Shown: positions 11,201-24,000 of the stretch, piece after piece
Layout of the letters: each line of letters begins with the position of its first letter
How positions within the stretch are numbered: the stretch's first letter is position 1
DNA from: Lytechinus pictus
Taxonomy: Eukaryota; Echinodermata; Echinoidea; Temnopleuroida; Toxopneustidae
Direction: 5' to 3'
Assembly: GCF_037042905.1 (NCBI RefSeq)
Contig: NC_087252.1
Coordinates: 17,232,701-17,296,700, forward strand
DNA: 64,000 bases
Translations under genes and position numbers: made by a program
Notes under the pieces: model-generated
Seen by the model: only the letters and a program-made list of their open reading frames with translations
What the model was told of the DNA's origin: nothing
Database searches by the model: none

Positions 11201-14200
11201 ACCACCTGTTTCCAGCTGTCAAAATTGCTGCCTAACCCTTAACTTTCTCTTTACGCGGTTTTTACGACGACCGCCCGGGGCGATTGTTTACACAAGCTCC
11301 TTTCGGCCAATGATCGTCACCGATCGATCACTGGCCCTCTTTCGACCAAAGACGGTCATGTTGTAGCCCCGATTACCAATAGGGAAAGTCCCTACATTAC
11401 CTAGAATGCAATGTGCAATTCATATCCGGTTTTCAGTACATTATTTTAGGCTGTCTATAATTTGCGATTGTCGTCTGACCATAAAAAAAAATCCCGTTAA
11501 ATTTCATCAATCCTGTGGAATTTTATGCCCATATGAAAATCCACTTCTGACCGAAGGTAAGCGCTACTATCGACATCAATACTGTCCGAAAAAGATGAAT
11601 TTTTTACGTTTTTCCGCAGATTTTTTCATCGAATTTTTTGCCGTAGATATACAGATCTGCAAGGTGATGTCAATGGGTTACACTTCGTAATTCTGAAGGT
11701 TCGTAGTTCCGAAGGTTCTTTATTCCGAAGGTTCGTAATTCCGAAACAAGCAAATTGCCTATACCTCGATGTTCGTTAATCCGAAAACGTAATAGGGTTC
11801 GTTAATCCGAACATTTGTGGCGTTATTCCGAAGGTTCGTTATTCCGAAAACGAAATAAGGTTAGTTAATCATTTAGTTTTCGGACTAACGAACATTCGGA
11901 ATTTCGAACCTCATTTCTTTTTCGGATTAATGAACCTTCGGAATTATGAACCTCATTTTGTTTTCGGACTAACGAACCTTCGGAATTACGAACCTTCGGA
12001 AATACGAACCTTCGGAATAACGAACCTTCGGAATAACCGAACCTTCGGAATAACGAAGCTTCGGAATTACGAATGTATGCGATGTCAATGCATTTCATTT
12101 ACGGTTGATCGCGATGTACGTAAAAAATACGTTTATACACGCCTGTTTTCTTGTTTCTGCTATCATTTTCATAGCGCTAATGTTCGCTGCTGTGCGTTGC
12201 TTTTGATTAAGTGAACGAACAACATCGCAATGGGTAGGAGCAGCGTACAATTGATTTCCGCTGTCCATCAGTGAGAACGTGTTTTACGACCGGCTTGATG
12301 GGCGTCAGCTGCCAGCGCTCTGTTTATAAAATGATTAGCGGTGACGGTCTTTGGCCCAAAGGAGGGGATTCGTCGAATGTCCATTTTTTGTGATAGGTCC
12401 ATGGTTTACTTTACTATAGGTGTGGTGTATAGGTCTATACACAAACAGTGTTCATAAAGTACAAATTGCATTGTATAGTTTGTAAAATTTTTATTTCCTT
12501 ATTCTGTCAAATTGGTACTCCACAATGGGTTCCTTTTTCTATCAAATTGGTACTCCAGAATGGCTTCCTGTACCCCTTTAAATGCTAAAACCCAGGAGCT
12601 TCAGGGGGCGCTGCTCCCTGAACCCCCGCCGGGGCACTGCCCCTGGAACCCCGTCCGTATGTTTAATTTCCTTTCAGATATTTTTCAAGAAAGTCATTCT
12701 CATGCCTGAGTCAAAGCTAGACTCAAGGCAAGGTATTAACCCTACACTGTAGTCTAATCCAGAATTTTAGACAACTCTAGGATGGAAGATGATGATGATG
12801 CACAGCATTTGTATAGCGCCATATATCTGTCAAAGACATTCAAAGGCGCATTTTTGGAGGAGGAGCAAGCCAATCTCGGTCGCCTTGAAGGGCGGGCACA
12901 GAACTGTGACACGCGGGTCTCTCCCGATATATATGGTTGGGGGAATGCAGGTGGACCACTACACCGGGGTTTCCCCCTACTCTTATTCGAATAGTGCAGT
13001 GGGTTCTTAACGTGCAAAGGTGAAATACTGGGTTTCATAATACTTATTACATATTATTATTCATGGCAATCAAAATGTCATCCTATTTTTATCTACGCCG
13101 CAATTCGATTCAAGACGGGATGGAGTGTGCTTCATATCTGTAGCACAACCAGAAAGTCTCTTGATAAAACTGATTAATAATAATAGTAATAATAATCATG
13201 ATAATAATATTTCGAGTCCAAGCTAGTCTCAAGGCAAGAATTTTAGACCACACTCCTATGGAACACTGGGTTTGATAGTACTTATTAACTGTTGCTGCGC
13301 TAGCGCCATGAGCGTCTCTGGACGGTGTGTGCGCTCAATAAGATATCACTATTATTTTATTTTATTTTTATTCCATATTCATGGCAATTCAAATATCATT
13401 ATACCTTAATCTTTTCCTATTTTTTTAACTTTATCACAATTATAATTGTTTGACAATTTTATACAACAGGATGAATAAATTTTACATGGCAGCACTGCAT
13501 AAAAATGTGGTCTTATTTAACCCAGGGTTTATGAATTTCAGAATAACACCAATAATTTGCAGCTACATTGTAGCAATAATTTCATGCAGACGAATGATCA
13601 TGGTGGTGATGGTGATGTTGATGATGATTATTATTGATTTGGTCATTTATTCATTTATTGATTTTATTCAGTACACTCTTGTTTAATTTAATTCAATTGT
13701 AGCAATTAATAAATAATCAGAAAATTGAATGCTTCAAAACATCTGTATTAAGCACCTTATAAATGTTCTAGTTGTTATTATTATACTACTACATGTATTT
13801 CACATTTTAATGACTGAAAGCAAAACACCACTATTAATATTTTCATTTATAAGTCCTTAGCTTGCCCATTCAGAACAACATGTAAAACAATCAATGTCTT
13901 AGACCATAAGGTAAGTGCAATTTTTTTCTTTAAAGGATAAGTCCACCCCAACAAAAAGTTGATGAGAATGAAATAAGATCAATCTAACAAGTATAACACT
14001 GAAAATTTCATCAAAATCAGATGTAAAATAACAAAGTTATGGCATTTTAAAGTTTCGCTTAATTTAAACAGCTTTATGCACGTGGTCAGTGTGCAAATAA
14101 GGAGACTGATGACGTCATCCGCTATTTCTTTTGTATTTTATTACATGAAATATGAAATATTCTAATTTTCTCCTTAAAGATAAATTCCAGTTTTGGTAAC

Positions 14201-17200
14201 GATCTCAAAATGACTTTTTACAGAATCTAATATAATTGACCACCCAAGTGTCTGTTTGTATGAGTAAAAAATATGTGCCAAAGGATTCTGGAAGAAATTG
14301 TGTAATTGCTGAGAAATAAGCAAAATAAGCGCGGATTCGGTCACTTCCGTCGGGTCTTTATTCCAGCAATAATAATACACTGTCCCACGTGTGCCTATCT
14401 GTGTTGGTGAACTTCAGTGTGAACATTTTTCAGCGTAGATTTCAAGATTTCACAAAGTTCAGTTAATGTAACTGTACCAGATCTAGATCCTCGATGATAT
14501 ACTGACAATTAAGCCTGGTTTTACAGACTTTCTCATGAAATCAGTGTTTACTGCAACTACTGGCATTTCTCTTTAATGTCAAGTAAAACAAACTGTTAAT
14601 TTCTCCCTGAACATGTAGAATTAGTATTGGTTAAGCAACACAGGAAATAAATACAGGACCAAGGGGCGATTGCTGCCAAAAATAATTAAAAAAGAGCCCT
14701 TGAAACTAAAAAAGTGGAGGCCTGGAAGTCCCCAATCATTGCAATTTTAAAGCGTAACCATTGTTGTTGATAAGTCTCCAGGCACAGACCCTGATTGAAA
14801 CTTTGATCAACAAGTGTGTCTCCACGCAAAGACTTGCACGTATTCAATTCAGCGAGCGAAAGGGCCTTCAGTACACAAGGCATGAGTAGACTGCACATAC
14901 AGACCCTTAACTCGAGTGAAGGGTTTGCACAGCAGAGTAGTTGCAGATTTAAGCAGTAAGTGATGAAAAGTAGCCTCCTGAAAATATTAAAGAAAATATT
15001 TAAGTGGGGCCTGAAGTACAGGTTCTATCACTACTTTAATTGATTAATTTTTTGTTGTTTATTTGCAGTGCACAGCTAGGCCGGCGGATCTCAAGTATCA
15101 GACGAACCCCCACAAGTGGTCCATCCTTGAGAGTTGTCTTAGACTAGATATAGGGGTTCATCTCCCATCAACGGTGCCAGACTGTAGCCAGTACAGTAAA
15201 CAACTCACAGTAAGTATCCATGTATATATACAGTGGTGCTCAATAGTTAGTGAACCCCACCAGAAAATGAACACATTCAAAAGTGCTGCCAGGTTTTTGA
15301 TATTTAATTTTGAATTCAAGTGATAAAATAGTACATAATTAGGGACAGTGATTTTCCGTTTCTAAAAATCTCAAATTCCGTTTCAGCACGTCTGAAAACG
15401 GAAATTCCGTTTCCCCATAGACTTTGTGTACATGAAAAAGTGACAATTTCTTTTACATAGAAAACCAATACGCAATGAGTAGCGATGTCAAAATGCAAGC
15501 GCTGGACAAAATTTGCATCTACCAATGTACTAACATCGCTTTAAAATCCATTTGAATCGAAGAGATTCGAGCTCAAAAACTCTTTAGAGAAACATAATCA
15601 ACATGAATACATTCTCACCTTTCATATTATTCGCATTATTTTATGGTTAAATGGGATTTTATCGCTGATTTGGGGACTTTTCGGACATCGTTTCGAGCAG
15701 TCGATGACTTCCGCCTATCCGCCATTTTGTATTTGTTGAATCACCATGATCATGATATTATGACCGAACGCAGAGGGCAGCAACACACGGCTGTATTCTG
15801 CCTTATATGCGGACGTGAGTGTAAACTAATTTAGATACGATCGAGTGATGGAGGGGCTCGAGTGTAGTTACGATGTGTTGATTGTCATGATTGTTGTTGC
15901 AAAGTGAGATTGTTTTTTTTTTAGTTGATATTTGTATTTTGTTGAGGATTTGGGATTAATTTCTGTTGCTATTTTGTGCATTTTGGGAAAAATCGTGTTT
16001 TCCGTTACTTTCCGTTTGAAAAGCCACTTTCCATTTGAAAAGCCACTTTCCGTTTCAAAAGGCCGATTCCGTGAATTCCGTCCGTTTTCCGCGATCGCGG
16101 AAAATCACTGTCCCTACATAATTTAATAAAGCTTGTTTCTCTGGGCTTGCCAGACATTGCAGCGTTGTTGTCTCTATATTATAATTGCACATGGAAACAA
16201 ACACTCTTTATTATTAAGTTCTTTGATTTAATAAGTAATGCATCTAAACATTTATTGCCATTTTATACAGATTTTATTTTTGTATATTTTGTAAACCCCG
16301 ACTAGTGAGGAGAGCTTCATAACAGAAGCTAGTTTTTCTTTTAGTCATCCTCAGGCACTAGTCGGTGGTAATTTCTTCCTCGTGTACATATTCTTGTTGT
16401 CTTGCCTGGAAATAAAATAAAGTCACTACTCAGCATGTAGGAGTGCATTTGTGGTGGCGTTCACTAACTTTTGAGCACATCTGTACATATACATTTACAG
16501 TCTGTGACAGGTACATCTTCACGAGGTAATGCATTTAGCTCCAACAAAGTTTATTTAAATGTCTCTCCTCCCGATGTAACTGATTGGGGGAGCGCAGGTG
16601 GGGTTTCCCCCTACTCTTATACGAATAGCACAGCGGGTTCTTAACGTGTAAAGAAAGTGACTCTCCTCAACAAGGGGCCTCCATTTAACCTCCTATCCGA
16701 GGGACAGTGTTTTCCATTGTAACATAGCCCACATCACGGAGCAGGGGGAAGGACATGTTTACATGCAATGCAGGCTTCAATCATCTGCACGGGGTGGAAC
16801 CCTCTTCCGTTGGTTAGAGAGTCAGATGCTTTGCCGATTGATCTAACGTGCCCATTTGCAATAAAGTTTCATTTTGCAGACTTTTAGGTTCACCTGGGCC
16901 CTGTTGCATAAAAGTTACAATTATAGTAAATGTGCCTCCCATTCTTCGTGGAATTCTTGATTCTGATTGGCTGTTGAGCCTTGTTACCATGGTAGAACAC
17001 CATTGGATGGCAAAGTTACCATAATGGTATTTCTTATGCAACGGAGCCAGGGTCATTATTACTTCTGGGTCCCGTAACGCAAATGTTGGCAATTAATTAT
17101 ACGCTTGATTTTTGTCTCACCTGCATAGCAGAGTGAGACTATAGGCGCCGCTTTTCCGACGGCGGCGGCGGCGTCAACACCAAATCTTAACCTGAGGTTA

Positions 17201-20200
17201 AGTTTTTGAAATGACAGCATAACTTAGAAAGTATATGGACCTAGTTCATGAAACTTGGCCATAAGGTTAATCAAGTATTACTGAACATCCTGCCTGAGTT
17301 TCATGTCACATGACCAAGGTCAAAGGTCATTTAGGGTCAATGAACTTAGACCATGTTGGGGGAATCAACATCAAAATCTTAACCTACGGTTAAGTTTTTG
17401 AAATGTCATCATAACTTAGAAAATATATGGACCTAGTTCATGAAACTTATACATAAGGTTAATCAAGTATCACTGAACATCCTGCATGAGTTTCACATCA
17501 CATGACCAAGGTCAAAGGTCATTTAGGGTCAATGAACTTTGGCCGAATTGGGGGTATCTGTTGAATTACCATCATAACTTTGAAAGTTTATGGATCTGAT
17601 TCATGAAACTTGGACATAATAGTAATCAAGTATTACTGAACATCCTGTGCAAGTTTCAGGTCACATGATCAAGGTCAAAGGTCATTTAGGGTCAATGAAC
17701 TTTGGCCAAATTGGGGTATTTGTTGAATTACAGCCATAAATTTGAAAGTGTGTTGGTCTAGTTCATAAAACTTGGACATAATAGTAATCAAGTATCACTG
17801 AACATCCTGTGCGAGTTTCAGGTCACATGATCAAGTTCAAAGGTCATGTAAGGTCAAAGAACTTTGGCCACGTTGGGGGTATTTGTTGAATTGCCATCAT
17901 ATCTCTATAAGTGTATTGGTCTAGTTCATAAAACGTGGAAATAAGAGTAACCAAGTATCACTGAACATCTTGTGCGAGTTATAGTAGTTTTCAAAATCAG
18001 CACTGCTGCTATATTGAATCGCGTGATGCAGGTGAGACGGCCAGAGGCATTCCACTTGTTATGATTAATTAAGCATTTGATTGAAGACAATGCAATCAAT
18101 CGTAGGAAAAATGTTCTACAATGATTGATGTCATGCCCTTATGCCCACATATTTATTTTGATGTTTTTTTCTATACAGGCACGTCTGTCACCAGTCACAA
18201 GAATGATAGAAGATGCGATAGCCTTGGTGGATGGACAGCTAAGGTCCGGATCAGAACTTCTTGAAAACCAGCAGATGAAAGTAAGAATGCTATAAAAAGG
18301 ACCTTTACCCCAAACAAGCATCACTCGTCACATGATTATGTTAAGGGTGGCATTACTGGTGGAGGGGAAAAATGTAATCCCCCCCCCCCCCCCAAGATAT
18401 TTATTAGAGTTACTACATGTATTATGAAAAATAATAATCGCACAAGAGAGGGGAAAAAGGAAAGAAAAATAAGAAGGCCTGAAAAGAGATGAATTGGATG
18501 CGTAATAGTTCCATTAACACCCCTATTCTGGGGGAAAATAATTCAAACTTATGTGTATTTCAGAGTCACCCCCCCATCCCTGTTTACCATCATAATACCC
18601 CATCACTACCCTCTCGTACTTTACTTGGCATCATGAGAGACAAATTCATTTATCAGGTTAAGAGATATGTTCAGTAGAGTTTCTTGAAGCATTGAAAAGT
18701 ACAAGGTTAAAGATAAATGTCAGATGTACAACGATACCAAAATGAGCGCGTAGATGCATGTTTTTGATGGAATAATTCATTCAAACCCTTTCGATTATAA
18801 TTTTATATGAAATTTCACGTATACGGGATATCTTAAACTCATATCGTTTTTCATATCTTCCATTGTAGAAGAAGTCTGGTAAGAAAGGGAGTACAGGCTC
18901 AAACGAAGGCAGCACACACACGGTGGAACTTGTTACGGATAAGGTAATAACATAAACAAGTACCATTTGAGCTAATTATTGGTTTGCTAATGGGGGGGGG
19001 GGCTGAGTCATAGAACGGTTTGTAAGTGATGCATGACTTTTAGTTTGTTTCCATGTGTTGATTAATAAGATTCAGTTCAGTTTACTAATTAAAGGGGAAT
19101 CCACCCCAAATAAAAACTTGTTTCTAGAGGAAAAAAGAAAAATCAGACAAGTTGATAGGTGAAAGTTTGAACTATATCGGACAAACAACAAGAAAGTTAT
19201 GAAAAGTTGTAAATATCAGTAATCACTATACACATCGAGACTTCAAATCGGCTTCACATGTGATGTCATGGTGATGTAAGGCAAGGACTACGGTACTCTT
19301 CCATATACTCCAATACATACATGTATAATGGCTAAAATGTAATTTTATTCAAAAGTTTCACTTCAAATTATATTTTTCTTTCATGAGGACATAAAGCAAT
19401 ATACTACCTGGGTTATATTTAGATTACTGCCCCAGGGGAATATGTACCAAGGAGAAAACTACAAATCCCTGATAATTAAGTACATAGCCTGTGGAAAAGT
19501 TGTCCTTGCCCCTTGTCATAATCTACTTGCCCAGTTGCCAATTTGAAATCTACATTGTCTTAGGGATCTCAGTTTTGATACAGCCATAACTTTCTTATTG
19601 CTCGTCCGATTTCATTCAAACTTTCACCATTCTGTCTTATTTATTCTTCTCCATTCCAACACAGCATTTTAAGACCAAGGCTGTATTCCCCTTTAATTAA
19701 TTAACCTGTTTGAGACAGAGTCTGTATATATAGTGCGTCCCACACAAAAAAACGAAACTGAGATTTAGCGATAATTTATCATAGCTTAATCATAAATGAA
19801 ATAGACAAATGACCTACCAATGTAAAGCTTAGAATCTCTTGTTTCATCTGATATTACTTAGATTATTCCTCATTCACTCATGAGTGAGCAAAACAATTTG
19901 AAGAAAGGATACCAAACACTCATTTGGCAGGGGGTATCTGAATTTCAAAAAGAAAATCAAATGCCTAAAAAGTTCAATATCTGCTCTTTTATTTGATACC
20001 TTAATCACATAAAATGGTCAAGAAGTAAAAAAGTTATGTCCTCTCAAAACAATGCTTGTATTTCCATAATTTTGTAAAATAAACGTGTTTTCATCGGTTT
20101 CCTATAGAAGCTATTTGTGATTAAGTTATGATAGATCATCGATAAATCTCGGTTTCGTTTTTTGTGGGATGCACTGTATAATGCGGGCAGGAGTCGGTGG

Positions 20201-21010
20201 AGATCATGTGTTATAGGGAAATCAGTCTCCAACGGATTAATTCATTAATTTCTTTGGATGTTATATATCACAGCTTATTTGTGTTTTTATTCTACTCCTT
20301 GATTAGAATGATTTGAGCAGTAAGTCTAAAGATGTGGAGAGGGGAACTGTTCAAGCCAATATATACATCACAGGAACAATGTCCTCAAGGGCATTTGTGG
20401 ATCCAAAGGCAACCGTTGACGAGGCTATACAGGTATGTGCGTGTCTCTATAGGGTTCACGCCTGTAAGTATTTCCCCATAGATATGTGTGAAAAATGTGA
20501 ACCAGCATCCTTGAGGTGGAACGTTGTGGCCCAGTGGATAATTCTTTAGACTTTGAAGCAAAGGGTCACGGGTTCAAATCCCAGTCTTGGCGTAAAGGAG
20601 GAAAGAATTAGAAAAAAAAATATTAAAAGAATGAATGACAGAAACAAGAAATGAGGAAAGGAAAAAAATGTTCTTGTATGCATTAGAACTGATTCCCTGA
20701 TATTATCATTGCAAATTCTATCAATACTATCTTCATCAATGACAATTTGTGAAATTCAACACCATTATCATCAGCATCATCACCACCACCATCAATGTCT
20801 TCATCGTCATCCTCACCATTTTCATCATAATGAACTTTATCATCATCAATATACCACATCACAGTCACCATCATCATCATATTGATTGTCATTATCTTCA
20901 TCATCATCATCATCACCACCATTATCATCATCACCATTATCATCATCACCACCATTATCATCATCACCACCATTATCATCATCACCACCATTATCATCAT
21001 CATCACCATT

Positions 21011-21041
<31 letters not shown>

Positions 21042-24000
21042 CCATCACCATTATCATCATCATCATCATCACCATTATCATCATCACCATTATCGTCATC
21101 ACCACCATTATCATCATCATCACCATTATCATCATCATCACCATTATCATCATCATCACCATTATCATCATCATCACCATTATCATCATCACCATTATCA
21201 TCATCATCACCATTATCATCATCACCACCATTATCATCATCATCACCATTATCATCACCATTATCATCACCATTATCATCATCACCATTATCATCATCAT
21301 CACCATTATCATTATCATCACCATTATCATCATCATCATCATCACCACTTCACAGTCACCATCATCATTATATTGATTGTCATCATTTTCATGATCATCA
21401 TCGCCATCTTAATGATGTTCATCATCATTATCACCATATCACAGCCACCATCATCATCATCATTGTCAATATCATCATCACAGCCACCACCTTAAAGAGA
21501 AATTCCAGTATTTGCAGTAAACACTGATTTCATGAGAAAGTCTGTAAAACAAGGCTTAATTGTCAGTATATCATCGAGGATCTAGATCTGGTACAGTTAC
21601 ATAAACTGAACTTCGTGAAATCTTGAAATCTACGCTGAAAAATGTTCAGACTGAAGATCCCCAACACAGATAAGCGCACGTAGGACAGTGTATAATTATT
21701 GCTTTGAATGTCGGGCCCGACGCTCTACCCGAGTCCTGTGCTTATTTGCTGATTTCTCAGCAATTACACAATTTCTTCCAGAATCCTTTGGCACATACAT
21801 TTTATTTATACAAACAGACACTACGGTGGTCATTTCATTGGATTCTGTACGAACTCATTTTGATATCGTTACCAAAACTAGCATTTACCTTTAATCATCA
21901 TCACCATATCACAGCCACCATCATCATCATGACTTGCATCTTCATTGCCATTGTCATTATGACGTTGGCTTCCTATCAACCAGAGGATCGCCCATAAACT
22001 TGGGGTTCTCATATTTAAAGCACTCACCCTACATAACTGAGCTCTCAGCACAAGCCAACACACAGTCTCAGATCAGCAGACCAAGCATTGCTGACCAAGT
22101 TTCTCAGCTACACAACCTGGGGTGACAATGCCTTCTACATTTCTGGACCAAAGCTGTGGAATAGCCTTCCCAATTTATCAAGAGGGGAGAGACCCAATCA
22201 AGTTTTGAGTCTTAACTGACAATCTTCGTGTTCCCCACTCCAAGTTTATCCCAAGAATAACATAACTAGCACTACTAGGATAGTATTTGAATTGAATGAT
22301 GAATATTATAAGCACTGTTTGTATACATTGAAATTTTTTTTTGAGCAACAACATGAGCGCCCAGTACATCATCATCTCCGCTATCAGTCTTTCATCATCA
22401 TCATTATCAGCGCCATCTTCATCAACATCCTCATGACTATCATCCTCCTCATTCATATTTCTCTAGCTATGTCCCTGATAATATTTGTAGTTCTGAATCA
22501 CTTGATCTTTCATCTGTAAGCCTGTATTTCATTTTTTTTAGGCAGTCAAAGAAGATCTCCTGCGTACAGTCCACGCTAGGTTTGACCTCTTAGCTAGTGA
22601 CCTTCGACAGAGCAGCGGCGATGAGGAACTGAAAGAAACACAGATCGGTAGGGTATCCTTGAATTGCAATACATAATCCCAGTTAAAGGGGAAATTCACG
22701 CTTGACAAAAAGTTATTTGTAAAAATGATTTTAAAAAATTGCCGAGGGCTTGAGAAAATTCCATCAAATAATACAAAGATTTATTAGAATTTAAATTATT
22801 TGCTTTGTGACATCACATGCGAGCAGCTTTATCAGTTTAAAAGTTAAGAATAGCTTTTTCAAGCTCAATACAAATCTCAACATTCATTTGTGGTGGACTT
22901 ATTGTTGGTGTTGGGTTGGCAGGCCACACACAGTGGGTGAGAAATGAAAGCTGTCATTAAATACGCATAACACCCTAACAGCCGACTTCCTGCAATAAAA
23001 GACTACAGACCTTTGACAAGGTTCCTTTCTAAAGATCACCTTCTGACGTTCAATATGTCGTTGTTTCTCTCTCCCATGCTCTCAGCTCCACCCACTGTCA
23101 TAGCTACACCCAGGCGTATCTATGCTAGACTCCGAACCAGCCCCATCCTGGTGTCCGACTATGCCTTTGCTGAGGAGCAGGCAGGGGAGATAGCAGAGAG
23201 AATGGCAGAACTCCTGGATGTGGAGGTTAGCGAGGAAGACCTGGACCTTGACACTGAAGCATTACCAGGTAAAGCTAGGAATGGTTTGTCCACAGGGGGG
23301 GGGGGGGGGTCATTGGACAGTGGACATCATCCATGAAAAAAAAACCTGGAAAAAAAGGTGTTTTTCGCGGGAAGAGCCAAAAGCGCCCAAAATGAGAAAA
23401 TAGCCACAAAAATTACAATGGCCTAAGACACAGATAGAGTATGTAATTTGCAAATCAGTGTCCTAACTGCCTGCCCTTGAATCCTTGTTTAGGGTTGCTT
23501 TTTTCAGGACTATTCTGGCAAATGCTGTCCACTGGTTGAAAACACAATTTGCATTGACTTTGTTACACAAAATCAATTATTGAGCAATATTTGGTCCGAC
23601 ATGCACCAGTTTACAAAATGTTGCGTGATTTTGGATCTGTGTACCGGGGCATCGCAAAATTGGTCTCAAAAGTTGCGCTAGACTTGAAACTAAAGTCAGT
23701 GAATGGCGCGTTAAAAAGATTTCACATGGTGAAAATATTGCACAAATTGTTGAGGGGGGCCTCCGAGGCCCCCCCGGCCTAGATAGAGTAAACATGTATT
23801 TTTTTCATGTTATATACTCTCACTGTAATAGTTATTTTTGTTATATATGTGCCACACCAATGATGAATTGTTGCTCTATATTGGTGAATAGACAGACATG
23901 TACATGTATGGAGTAATTATCAACTGAATAGTTTAAAAAAATTATATTACATAGGTCCTGTCTTACAAAGAGTTACGATTGATGCTATCAATCTCAACTC

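Larger units (their letters stand above)
12706..13440. repeat. Local tandem duplication inside ODR4 intron 3
   Basis: GAGTC-AAGCTAG-CTCAAGGCAAG, ACACTGGGTTT-ATA-TACTTATTA and TTCATGGCAAT occur in the same order at about 12706-13070 and 13215-13395. The first copy is lengthened by a SINE-like unit (12781-13020). Confidence 0.65.

Noticed and set aside
11865-12214. Open frames with repeated NLRNYEP- or NSEGSL-like units on opposite strands
   Set aside because: Frame by-products of the TTCCGAAGGTTCG array, not a repeat protein.
12754-13038. 94-codon minus-strand and 70-73-codon plus-strand open frames
   Set aside because: They lie in a SINE-like repeat with a diverged copy at 16500-16870 that does not keep any of these frames.
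20683-21527. Poly-His, poly-Ser/Pro and Met/Ile open frames of up to 248 codons
   Set aside because: Artefacts of the CACCATTATCATCAT array inside ODR4 intron 8.
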